Below are positions 32,280-44,100 of a DNA stretch of 64,000 bases, piece by piece. Made by a program: the position numbers and the translations under genes. Location: NCBI GenBank assembly GCA_031213475.1, contig JARUPZ010000017.1, forward strand, positions 3,964,849 to 4,028,848, written 5' to 3'. The DNA is from Nereocystis luetkeana (taxonomy: Eukaryota > Sar > Phaeophyceae > Laminariales > Laminariaceae). How positions within the stretch are numbered: the first letter of the stretch is position 1; every line of letters starts with the position of its first letter. Below the pieces are notes generated by a model. The model did no database searches, was not told the DNA's origin, and saw only the letters and a list, made by a program, of their open reading frames with translations.

Positions 32280-34430
32280 CGTTCGTTGCAGTTGGCGGCG
32301 GAGGCACGGCAGCACAAGCGTACATGTACGAGGTAGGTAACCGAGCATGTATGCGGTCTCACCTTTACCTGTATCACGTGTTGGTTTAGGCTCTTTTACA
32401 ATGTGGCAGTTTATATGTTCCGGTTCGGGCTATCATAATAATTTTGTGTGATGGGGGGTTGGCCTGTGAGATCACTCTTCTCTGCTACCACCCTGTTGGG
32501 TCGACTAATACTATGGTATGAAAGCTACCTCGCCTGAGGGCTACGAACACCCTAGAGCCTCGGAAAGCCTCATGGGGGGTGACGTTGGAGACCTTCGCGC
32601 CCAACTATTGCAACAGGGACTTGCCTTGGCGAGCTGAGAAGAGAAAGCACAGCGCGGAGAATCTCATCGGGAACTTATTGCTTCTTCCTGGTATGATGCT
32701 CACGGTTTTGAAGCAGCCGCCAATGCAAGGTGCAGGAGGAGTCCAATGGGAAGCAGCAGCTAACAACCAAATGTACAGCTGGGAGGGATGATATACCACC
32801 ATCGTCGGTACTGTCCGATGGTGACTGCAGGAACCGGGATGGGGGGCCTATTAGTGAGGGGTCTTACGACATGCACTGTGATCTGGGTTGTCGGCATTTC
32901 TTAGGACAGAGGAAAATGACTTTCTCCAAGCTTGCTCTACGCACGTACAGTCACATGACCGAAAACGCTAGTGGGTACTACTTTTACAGTCACCACTATT
33001 TCTTATGTTCCGAGTATGTATGCTGGAGTCGTTATGAACGGTTATGATAGTGTACTACTTGCCTATTTATACGTGACGAGAAAAAACGCCCCGGCGGTGG
33101 AAAGGCAGGTCGTGTTTGAGATGGAGGATAATGCCGCGGACGTTCCCGCGGAGACGAAGTCGCAGCTACTGCGGCAGTAGTAACATAACCGTAGGCAGGA
33201 AGCAGCAAGCAGCAGATTTGTCCGATCTATGGTGGGGGTTTAGCCATATGCACCTTCTCCGTTTGAAGCGGATAAGGGGAAGGCGTACAGCAGCAGCAGC
33301 AGTAGCGAAAACCTTAAGGAGGAAGTGTACCCTTGCGCACCCCCGTTGTGTGGTCGGTTGGGGGAAATCGTGCGGCGTGGCCGTACGTATTCCACTACGG
33401 GGAATTCAGCGATGGATATGAACGATTCGATGGAGACGGTGTCGTTCTGAGGGAGCAGCTACTGCTTCCCGGTAGTAACTGAAAGCCCTACCGCGGAAGT
33501 ACAGCTGTAGGCACCCCAGCCGTACGTCGTGACGGGGGAATTTTAAGTCGCACAGCCATTATTTTGCTTTTTTTTTTCCTACGCACTCCACCTTAAGGGT
33601 TTGGTTGTGGAGGCAGGTATTGGGCTTCCACGAAGCGAGGGGAAATATGTCTGCATACGAGGTCCGCGAGGAGACGCACAGTCGCCAAGCTGTGCGCACC
33701 CACCATGAGGATTAGTTCGGGAAAGCCGCACGACGTTTCATAATCGTCTGCACTCTGCCGAGGGGATTTTTTCGTGGCGGAGGAAGCGGGCACGAGGATA
33801 TCGGGTGCTGACTGCCGCAGTATTAAAAGGTTGGCCGTTCTCCGGTGGAGGAAGGCGCGTACCGTGGGTGGAGTACTTGGCAAGCACTACCCTCATGGCT
33901 TTCAGGGACAAATACCGTTCGCGGTCGTCGGCGGCTAAGGCCGGAAGCGCTTGTCGGCGGCTAAGGCCGGAAGCGCTTGTATCTGAGCACGGACATGTTC
34001 CGCCGATGGGGTGGTTGCCCAGCGGACGTTAGACTGTCTGCCATATCATGGTTCAAGGGGGCTAGGGCGCACTTCGGAAATATTGAAGTATGGCCAAGCT
34101 CTTCAAAACCAACACGTACCAGACAGCCTCACCTCCGCGGGGGCACATACCCCATCGGCCGGACACGTCCGCGACCAGATGCAAGCGAGTCCGGCATTAG
34201 CCACCGACAACCGGGAAAGGGAGTCGTTTCTAAAAACCATGAAGGCCATGCTTGCCAAGAAATCCACCCACGGTACGCTCCTTCCTTTACAAGGGAACGG
34301 CCGAACTCCTCCTGGACGTGGTAAAGGTAAAGGTGGGACCACATACATGCTCGGTTGCGTACCTCGTACGTATATGATTGTGCTGGTGTACCTCCGTTGC
34401 CAACTGCGACGGGGCGTTTCACGCAATAAA
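32280..34430. repeat. Nested inverted duplications, decayed element
   Basis: 32280-32372 is an imperfect inverse of 34327-34417 (GGTAAAGGTG, CATACATGCTCGGTT, TACCTCGTAC and CCAACTGC blocks). 33835-34080 is an imperfect inverse of 34090-34290 (CCGTGGGTGGA, TTGGCAAGCA, ATGGCTTT and ACATGTTCCG blocks). Read outward, each arm pair encodes similar peptides, suggesting a once-coding sequence. Confidence 0.6.
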
Positions 34431-36317
34431 TAGGGGTGATTATCTGGCGTTCATGTCAGCGTTATTCAGAGAGGTTGAGTGGCGATTCACCCCCCAGAAT
34501 CCCGGAATCCCCGGCATATACAAACATGCGGGTGTTCACATACTGAAAACCCTGACCTACCCCTCGACGAATCGCAACAATATCATTGTCAATGATGCAC
34601 ACGTTCCCAGATCGAGTGTTCTAGACACCGTCGTCCTCTAAATGTACGTTGCGCACGGCTGGATCACAACAGTTGCGGTCGCCACGTGTAGAACGCGTTT
34701 TGTCGGAAGTGTGCTCGCGGGGAGTAGCCCATGCGATACTACTACTTTTGTCAAGGATGCCTTCGACCTCGTCGCGGGTTCATATGGACGGTGTCATGCC
34801 ACTACGGCTGACAAAATGCTTGTTTTGATGTTTGTGTAGTCTACCAACAGAGGGACATGCACGAAACCCCAGCCAACGACGCCTCTCTCACCATGTGGCG
34901 AGACGCTCAACGCGGCTTTTGCGTGAATTATCAGGTGTCGGCAACCCAAACGCGTGCCTCGCCGACTTTGCCTGGGTTTATGTTCGCTTGCTTCCACCGG
35001 GCGCTCAAGACCTTCGTCCTATATTCGTGAGGCATATGTTCGCAAACACGAATCACTCCTGCTGCGGCTCCAAGATGCGAGTTCACCGGATGGTGGCAAT
35101 CGCCTGTGGACGCGACGGATGCTATCAGACACGGCATTACGTCAAGCAGTGCACGGGTTGGTATGCGGCGTCGTATTACCTTAACAAGATGACGGTCAGG
35201 GGCGAGACGGATACTGCCGACGTCGCGTGGTGTTGCTTTTACGCGTGGACGTCGGGAGACGTGCCAGAGTACATAACGAACAAGTCGGGAAGGACGATCA
35301 TGACGTCATAATTGCTAACCGACTTGGCGCGGGCGGCTAGTGGGATGAGGTTCGAGGGGCGCGGGGACACGGGGTACGAGAGGCGATATGTTCCTTGGTG
35401 TGCAGGGAGCAAATGCTATGAGGCGCAGTCGGTCCTCCTCTTGGGGCAATCAATAGAGTTTGTTGAGCCGTGACCGTAAACTCCTTCACTATCGACCACG
35501 CCCGCTCGCCCGCCGCCGGAGTAGATACATGCCCGAAACCCACGACTGCCCCAGAGAGAACGGAGCAGAACTGGTCCCAATCTTACAGGTACTACGACGT
35601 CACCGATTACAATCCACACGAGGTTTTCCGTATTTTTGTGTTTAAGCATGGAACACGTTGTCGGATGAAACCCAGGCAACCATACCTCCGTTGCATTTGT
35701 CCAAACTTTCACGATCAGTAGACATTGTTTCGGCGGCCGGTGTACGTATGGTTTGAGATGACTGTCAAACCAACAAAAACAATATTCATTACGTTACAAT
35801 GGGTTCAACGGATAGACCGACAACCCGTGTGTAGTGTAGACCCTGACCCTCGTCTCGCGCGTCCTACTCCCGATGTCGCGGTGTTGATGATCTCTACGGT
35901 CGCCGCTGCTGGTCCTCCTTTTTTTCGTCTTGTTAGTGTTTGGTCCGTTTCGTGTCCTTCCTGGCATACGCGCGAGAATACATGCTCTGCTGTCTCTCTC
36001 GCTCTCGTACAGTGTCGTCATCCTCCCATTTATCGCTAACAATGGAGCACGTACTTCTCCAGTCCCAGGTTCGTGTACGTTTCATGGCAAACATGAGGCC
36101 TCGCTGAAACAGAACCGATATTTTTCCCGGCAGCAGGGCAACTCATCACTCTTAATGACACGAAAGACGCCCTGCTCAATCCCCGAGCTTTGCATAATTT
36201 GCCACGGCAGGGTTTGCGGTCGCGCCTCATTACCACTTTTTTCTACTGCTGTGTTACCCACACACACACATAAGAACGGCATAAGAGTAGCTAATTGTTT
36301 CAACGTAATATATAGAA

Positions 36318-36620
36318 AAAACATAATGAGCCCCCAACTGTTGGAGGCGTTTGCATTAGGAGCAGGAACGGTGCCCCGTCTCATAAGGGATGCGTGGTCA
36401 ACGGTCACATGAGTATGACAAGCAACAAACGAGATCCCCCCCCCCTGCTTCATACGACTACGGGCATGGATCATAATGTGCACATCCTTCCCCCCCCAAG
36501 CAAGCAATATCTGCCTGGTCGGTGAGAACCCGACGTGCTCCGTCTCGACATTGTGCGGATGCGAAGATCTATGGTCATACGACTACGGCCATGCATGGTA
36601 TCGAGTACCCCCCCCCCCCT
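36318..36620 (+). repeat. P2 repeat followed by P1 fragment
   Basis: P2: AATGAGCCCCCAACTGTTGG, AGGAGCAGGAACGGTGCCCC, GGGATGCGTGGTCAACGG, ending in a C-run at 36435. P1 runs 36496-36620, from CAAGCAATATCTGCCTGGTC to GGTATCGAGTACC + C-run. Confidence 0.7.
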
Positions 36621-39140
36621 GTATGATAATTAGCTCACTCCGCCCCTCCCGCATTAATGATTAAGTGGACAGCTACATCGTTGGTACTAACGTACATATT
36701 ATGCCCCGCTACCCCGTCCGGCCGTCCAATTGAACAATAAGGGTTGGGTTCAAAGCCACCGCAGAGGTGTACAACCAAAATCCTATGCGCGACAGAAACA
36801 GCGGGGCCGTATTGCTATCTGCAAGAGCGATCTTATAGTGCTGGTCAATCCTGGCTGTCCTCAATATATATCAGGGTGTAGGTACATTTTGGCTTTCCTT
36901 TAATCCCTTTTCCAGGCCCTGCGTGTCACCTCCCTACTGGAAGGCTTCGAGCGACGCACCGGTTATACGTTAACCATCTCATACCTCGGGACCGCCTCCG
37001 GAAATGGATGGGCACAGAACACACCCCATACAGAGCCGCGTCGGTCATTTTATATCCCCGTTTGTTTTCCTTGAACAGTCGTATGGAACAACTACTGTAG
37101 TGGTCCGGTACGCTGTAATACCACTAGGTTCAAAAAACTATTACGTGCCGTTACAACACGGCCACAACAACACGCTCCAGCACCACCCAGCGGACTGAGA
37201 CACTATGAACCGTAAAGGAATGGCCACCTCCCCTACCCACCCACCAACCGACCTACTCACCTCGAACGTACCCATCGACGCACCGACCCAACGACGTACT
37301 TCTGCGCTGTACCCAGTGTTGTACGATGCGTAACAGTCGTTGGTGGTAATGAGGCACGACCTCAACACCTGCCGTGGTAAGATCTGCGATCCATCATGCT
37401 GTGGGTGACTGCGGATTGTGCTGAGCCAAAAAGAACTAAGATCTACGTATTCTACCTGTGGATGGGGTGTATGGCTAATTTTCCGTAGAAGAAAACATCG
37501 TCAGCAACAGCACAGCCCCGCCGTGGTGGCGGAGGTAACAACAACAGCAACAGCACAGCAGCGGCGCAGCAGCAGCAGTAGGAATGAGTAGGACCCGCGA
37601 CGTGAGCGCCTGCGTCGATGTACGTCCGGCTTGTCAGTCTAACCCCTAAACCCTTCCTGCACATACTCGACTTGTTGTGTTTTGCACCATTCCAGAACGC
37701 GTCTTTCGGCTTCAGATATTTGAGGCCGAAACCTCTGCGTCAAACAGCGGGCCCGCTAAACCGAGAATCATCTCCCGGCTCGGAAGGAACCTGGGGAAAA
37801 TTCACGGTGCACAGATACATGGATAGGGGGTTCCAACGTAAGTCATTGTCGACAACATCCCTGAGTCTTGGCTGGACTGTGGCCTCGGCACAGCAGAAGA
37901 CGCCGCCCCTTGCCTCACAGAAGTTAGAAAACAGGTCGTGGACACAAGCGAGTGGGGTTCCCCAACATCACTGCCACCACCCCTTGCCAATGTTCGTCGG
38001 TATCCCTAGATTCTGACCTCGAATTCGTGCGTGTCCACGGTAGTAACCGTTGAAATACGTTTTACGACGTGCGCTACGATAGTGAGGGCACCTTTTGGGC
38101 CAAGAGTGTCACTGGGACTGGCCGAGCTCCGTACCTGAGAGAAACTACCCAAGCATGCTTCGTCACACTCCTAGGCCGGAGGATTGTGGATCCGGGTGCC
38201 ATTTTAGAAGCGAGAAACATATTCGGATCTGAGTTCTTACGAGCTGAAGGCTGGTGCAGACAACGGAGCCGCATCGCGCGGGATCGGCACGGCATCTTCA
38301 CTGGGGGCGGCGCCGCAGTGTCACTACCAGATATTGTCAAAACACTAGAGCCTGGCGTCGCCGGAGCATCGCCGACTGGGATCGCCAATAACGCAAGGGG
38401 CCGTCGGAGCACTTCCGCCTAGGGTCGCTGGAGCAACATCGCCTGGGATCGACGCAGCACGATGGCTTCAGAAAATTTCCTCGTTATAATATGAGAGCAT
38501 TGAAGCATCAGCGTTGGAGGTCATTGAATCCTCAACACCAGCATCTTGGGTCGCTGGGTCGGCGTGCGACGGGTGGATGCCAACCGCCTCCCCCGGGGTC
38601 ACCCCAGGGGGCTGCTCGTGTGCCGTCCCTGACTCGCACACGTCTACAAGTGAGCCAAGTCCAACATCGAAACCACACCTGTCAGTTAGAGGGGCGTCAC
38701 ACGCCAATGGTGGCGAAAGAACAACCGAGGGCACACCCCGTGGTAGAACGTGCGGATGCTGCACATTACACATGACATAATAGTCGATTGCGACATCCGT
38801 TGCTTTTTTGTATTCCCACAAGTCAACCTCAGGCTTCCTCTTCGTTTGGTGGGGGACGGCCAGCAAGAATCGGGACCACAATACCGCAGGTACTGACTGC
38901 GAAACCTGATTGCGAGGAAAGAAGGATGTCTCCCTCTCCATGGAACTGGACCCCAAGGAAGTAACCCTTCAGCTTGGGGGGAAAGGAAGCTGACCACCCC
39001 TCCAAGGTCATGATGGAACTGGGCTCCAAGGAAGTAGTCCTTCAGCCCAGTGCTCATCAACTGCGACAGCACCGGTGTGTTGCACTTGGCAGAAAACTCA
39101 ACGAGCAGCTAGCTCGAGGGTAGAACACACTGCTGTGAGG

Positions 39141-39623
39141 TTACTCTTCCTGCGCGCGCTCGTCAAGAATGTCAATGTTACCATCCACCACATGTAGAAA
39201 CGCCATACGCTCGGCGACACCGCAGCGATCAAGCACCTCGGTAAGCAAAGCTCGGCTCGGTTCTACAGTTTATAGATCAAGCACTGCTGGTACTGAGCAG
39301 GGATTCTCCGAGCGAAGGGGAGGGAGCATCGACTTCTACAAATGCGAGAATATCAAACCCCTGTAAGCTTATTCAAAATAGTTTACTCTTACCTCTGCAG
39401 TGACAGCTCGCTGTAGAATGTCGCACACTATCTTGGCATGGCGCAGGCAGAGACGTGGCAGGCTGGTAGACCAACTAACTGATCCCATATTCTTGGTTGA
39501 CCCGTCCTACGTATTGGGTAGAAGGCTGTACTGCTGTTGTTGTTGCTTACAAGCGGGCCGATCCTCCCTGCAGCAAAGGCTATTGTTGGGCGAATTTCGG
39601 AGTTCGGGTCGTGCTGCAATACC
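39141..39623 (-). CDS. Unidentified gene, possible HEAT-repeat protein, 3' exons
   Basis: I do not recognise the product. The last two exons fit well: 39462-39393 (acceptor CTACCAG, donor GCAGAG^GTAAGAG; reads LRHAKIVCDILQRAVTAE) and 39236-39141 (acceptor ACCGAG; reads VLDRCGVAERMAFLHVVD and ends EERAQ-type residues, EE, TAA). They join in phase 0. A further exon-like piece, 39623-39551 (acceptor TATTTAG, donor CCGCTT^GTAAGC), reads VLQHDPNSEIRPTIAFAAGR, which resembles a HEAT/ARM helix pair. Its junction to 39462 is out of phase and would need an 88-nt intron, so an exon may be missing. 40446-40396 (LLAMSVADPYSNADSRM) is another weak candidate upstream. The gene lies downstream of enkurin on the same strand. 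Confidence 0.42.
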
Positions 39624-41114
39624 CTAAATACGCTCAAAACGTGCGTAAGTTGATGAAGGGCTTAATTTATGCCAATGTTGAATATCAGATTTGACGACGT
39701 CGCCTCCATCGGGGGGTCGTGTTAGTGGTGGGTATTTCGCTCTAGCAGTATAGCCAGTTGCCTACCGAGTTCTTTATCGCTATTGTGGTCGTGCATAGCC
39801 AATGCCCAGTACCATGGAGTACTATTGTTGGAAACGCACAACATGACATGCAACACTGTGCGGACTATCTATGCGTAAAATACTTGGTGTATCAGTGGTG
39901 CAGTGTAGTAGCCTACATGCGGTGTAATAGGTACAGCAGTTTAGTACGCTACAGTAGTTGTTCCCGTTCGGATGCACAGTAGGTACACACAGCTTGCAGA
40001 GGAAGGTGCTTAAAGACGCGCGAGTACACGACAAGCACAGTTCACAGTACCAATGTTAGTTGGTGGTGGAATGGTTGGCAGTAATAGCACAGTAACAGCA
40101 CAGTAATAGCACGGAGTGAATGTAAAGTTACGGGAAGGTATTAGCCTCCCCGAGCTGGCATCAAGGAATCGTGCTGTGGGTCGGCCATTGCACTGAACTG
40201 GTATAATGACACATCTAGCCCTAGAGCGTGCATCTTGCCGAGCTGATAAGCTCAAGCGGCATGCCCACCCTCTCTCTCTCGCAGTGTTCCCATGTCCTTG
40301 CTCCTTGCCCAAGAGAGCCCTTTCCAGCGAGAACTTCGTTTCTCTGAGTTGAAAGCTAAGAACCGGGCTTTCCAAACAGCAGTCCAAGCGTCTACCATTC
40401 GACTGTCAGCATTGCTGTAGGGGTCAGCCACGCTCATCGCCAACAACTGACAGAGCGGAGCTATATACAAGAAACACGCGAACAAAGCCAAGGCGCGAGA
40501 GGCGACTAAACAATCACTGCAAAAAAAGTGTTGAATCGATGCATATTGCGCGTACGAACAACACAGAAGTACGTGGGTTTCAACCTTAGCTCCAAACAAG
40601 TTGAATGAAGCCGTGTCATGCCAGCTAACAACCCAAGTGAAAGCGCATGCCAGTGAGAACGCCGCTCGCGACTAGCAATACCTGTGTTGGATTGGTGTGT
40701 GGGAATAACACCAAAATAACACGTTGCGTTGACAGTTTCGTAGCGAAATACAGCCAGATTGAAACTGTACATACATGCGGAACGCGACGGTGTTCAGTGG
40801 TCACGCTTCGACTATTAATAGAAAGGAAAGTTTTTTTATCGATGAATACGAACGTCACCCCAAGAACACCTTAGATACTGTCGTTTTCAATCCTAGCCGA
40901 ACGCGGATTGGTCGAAGCCATACGAGCGAGCGCAAACAAACCCAGAGCAAGCTAGTCAACGCGGAGAGAACGCAAGCTGACAGACACCGCCCCTCCGACT
41001 ACGAGCAACAGAATGGCGTCGATTACATCAACGACCATGCTGATTTCCCCCCCCCGCCTGGGACTATACGTCTGCACGCAGCGAAACAAAGACAGCGTTT
41101 TGTTGAAAAAAAGG

Positions 41115-44100
41115 TCATGGCACAACAGCGACAGGGCCTCTGGTGAGTAGAGACAGATCCGCCTCCAGCTCGTCCAACTCCTTCTCCAGCCGCGCCTTGA
41201 CCACCAGGCGCCCGTTTTCGAGCAAAGTCTGGTGTGTCAAGAGCTGGTACCTGTTCCCGTGTGTGTATTTTCACGGGGCCCGCGGAATGACGAGAGTGGC
41301 AGAGGAGGTTTCGAGGTTTTTCTTGGGGCCCTGTCAAAAATTGTTGGCGCGCTTCAGAAACAGTCTGCCAACTTTTTTTTTTCTCGATGTTTACACGAAA
41401 CGTATGATACGAAACAAGTGTTCATGAGCTGAACGTATAGAGTGTGTATGTGGGGCATGTACCCCCCTGCGCCTCTCGCAGAATAAGGATTCGGCCAAGG
41501 CAACCGTGTTAAGAGTTTCTTGGTGCCGAGACGAGGAGAGCGTCACTGAGGGTCTTAGTTCATGTTTGCGGGCTTACCTGGCGTTGACGTTGTCCCACTT
41601 AGCCTTGAGCTTGTCCACCAAATCCGCCTGCTCCTCGCTAGGCATATCTGGGATTTCCTCCTGTGGGGGGTTTCGAGTACAATGCGGCTTGTTTGGAGAA
41701 GGCGTGCGACGGTAGGGGTTTCGCTGTTGAGCCTGAACATTTCTCACTGGCGTGGGCTACGATAGGAGTACTGTATCTTGTACCTGGTACCTTTTATAGG
41801 CCAACACATTTCTGACTGATTGGGCTTCTCAACTGAAGAGCGAGCTACTTTTCAGGGCCGTGGTTTTCCGGAGAGTTTTTTTTGTCCATGTTTGAGAAAT
41901 GTCATACCTTAAAAAGGTGTGAAAAAATATTTCCTGATATTTTCCCCTCTGTTGGAGTTCGCACGTTTGGAAACTAGTACCACCCTGTCCCGAAATTTAA
42001 GGGACTGTTGTACTAATATTCAATAAAAAACTGTCCCTCTATTTAGGCACAGAGTGTTCTTTCACAGATGTGGAAAACTCTGGAACGAAAAAAAAATTCG
42101 ATCACCACGGCCCTTTCCCAATATCTCTGACTGATAAGGACCGAGGAACTACCCAACATATCGTTTGCTTTCGAGGCGATCTACGATAGAAGTTCACCCT
42201 AAATTTTCCTGAGGCTCCTAACTTGAGGAGTTCCATACTGATAGTAAGTCACCCTAAAACTGACTTCAGCAAAAATCAAATTGCATCTCGATGGCCCAAG
42301 TATACAACAATGTCATTTTTCGAAACAAGACTGGCATTCCGACGATTTTGGGTTAAGGAGCCCCGTTATTCAGAAACAATTTTGAAGAAAAGTGCTACAT
42401 CTATCGTAGAACGCGTCTTTCACAAAATATTTTTCGAGAGACGAGACCTCGAAGGGCCACGGGATGATTGTTCCGACGCCATTGGGTTAAGCGGAGTACA
42501 CGTTTACTACAGCCAGATCGCTTTTTTTGGGGGGGTGATGTACTCGTCTAATAGAGCTCCTCAAAGCGCGAGGGAGGTCCTCAAGACATGCTACTGTAGG
42601 TGAACCCCTGTCGCAACATGCCTCCATTGCAACTCTGGAGGAGGAGGAGGAGGAGGAGGAGGAGGCTATACCGAATATCGTTGGGGTTTGCAATTATTAG
42701 GGAAATTACTCTTTTAGCCAAATTGAATCTATTTCTGGCTAAATGAGGGGGCATCATCGAAATGAGAAACTACCGATGAGTACTGGTGCCAGGTACCTGG
42801 TGCCCAATATCGGCCGAAGATTGACTCGTGTTTCCTTCACATTCTCTTTTTAGGTATACCTTAGCCATGGCATTCTTTTCGTCGGGTTTGCAGCTTTGTT
42901 TTTCCTCGGAGTCAGTTTTTGGGTGATTTACCAAGAGTATATATGACTCACTAATATTACGGGGGACCATAGTTAATAGAACCAAATATTGTTAGTAAAA
43001 AAAATGGTTAAATATATACGTTTTTATGCATACCATAGGTCCTATTAACTATGGTCCCCCGTAGTAGTGCAGATGACTTAATAATACCAGTAGTATATAT
43101 GGCCTACTAATAGTATGGATGGCGTACTAATGGTATGTATGACTTTCTAGTAGTATATATGGTTGACTGATAGTATAGAGCTTCCTCAAGTGATGAGCCT
43201 CATACATTATAAGGTGCACCCCCTGCTGTAGCATGCCTCCGCTGGGTCTCCTTTTGTGCAACGTTATGGGTCAGACACCTGTTGTAGCCTGTGGGATTCA
43301 GTTTAGTATCAGGATCCGCTTTAATATTTTTTTTCTCGGAGTTGGCTGTTCGGGTTTTGATGTTTGCATACTGCAATACTGTAGCTCTCCTACAGTGAGG
43401 TTGAGCCTCAGAAAAATGAGGAGCTAACGTATACCCCTCTCCTAGAACGCATCTTGTGAAAACCCCAAACGACGTGCCCGACATGTTGGTGTGTAAATGC
43501 TAATCGTTTTAGGAAACCGGGGGTCGATGCCGCTTTCATACGACAAAATTGTAGCGAAGTTCCAGCGAAGAACAAAACAAAGACGAAAGTACCTTGAGCC
43601 CTCCGCTTGGTAGATGCCTCAAATTTCTGGGAAATTCTGCATGATGACTCGGGCGTTCGTGTGTTTCGAAAAACATGTGCGGTTCTACAAGGAAGGGTTA
43701 AAAAGTCACGACGACCCGTTTGCTTCGTCTCTCCCCCCCCCCCTCCTCTTCCTCCCGCATTTATGTTGCTGGAACTACATGTCGAAAATATATGTGTCCC
43801 GCTTTCAGCAGCATATTAAATTCAACGCCGCATACATCGACCTTGTGCTACTCAGAGCTCTAGCTTTTTTCCATCGTATCTCTCGACCACATTTTTGACC
43901 CCCCCCCCCCGGCGTATAGTGTACCAGTGTGTATGGTGAACCAACCAAGAGGCAGTTACATAGTACTCCCATCGCTGGTCTCTGGAAGTGGCTACATTAC
44001 CGGAAAAAAAAAAATTAATTGAAGCTGCCATCCTTATTCAAACCCGCTTCACAAGTGGTTCTTGGTAGGATGCAGCTCACTCTTCATGCGACGCGCCGAA

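Larger units (their letters stand above)
26870..39140. other. 12-kb repeat and decayed-sequence interval
   Basis: No gene can be supported. Contents are a SINE-like copy (26985-27310), the TAG microsatellite (27676-28440), a MITE (28439-28547), SINE-head-like B boxes (29190 and 29670), GGAAGCTTCC palindromes (30330-30655 and 31240-31905), inverted duplications (32280-34430), and P1/P2 fragments (36318-36620). Uncalled open frames with no recognised domain lie at 34832-35311 (+), 35470-35721 (+), 37618-38016 (+), 38069-38422 (+) and 38956-38468 (-). Some may be remnants of a large mobile element, but I cannot name one. A plausible acceptor (CACCATTCCAG at 37692) precedes a 36-codon open frame (RVFRLQIFEAETSASNSG). 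Confidence 0.5.

Noticed and set aside
38468-38956. 162-codon minus-strand open frame
   Set aside because: Open but without a recognised family; a mobile-element remnant was considered and could not be supported.
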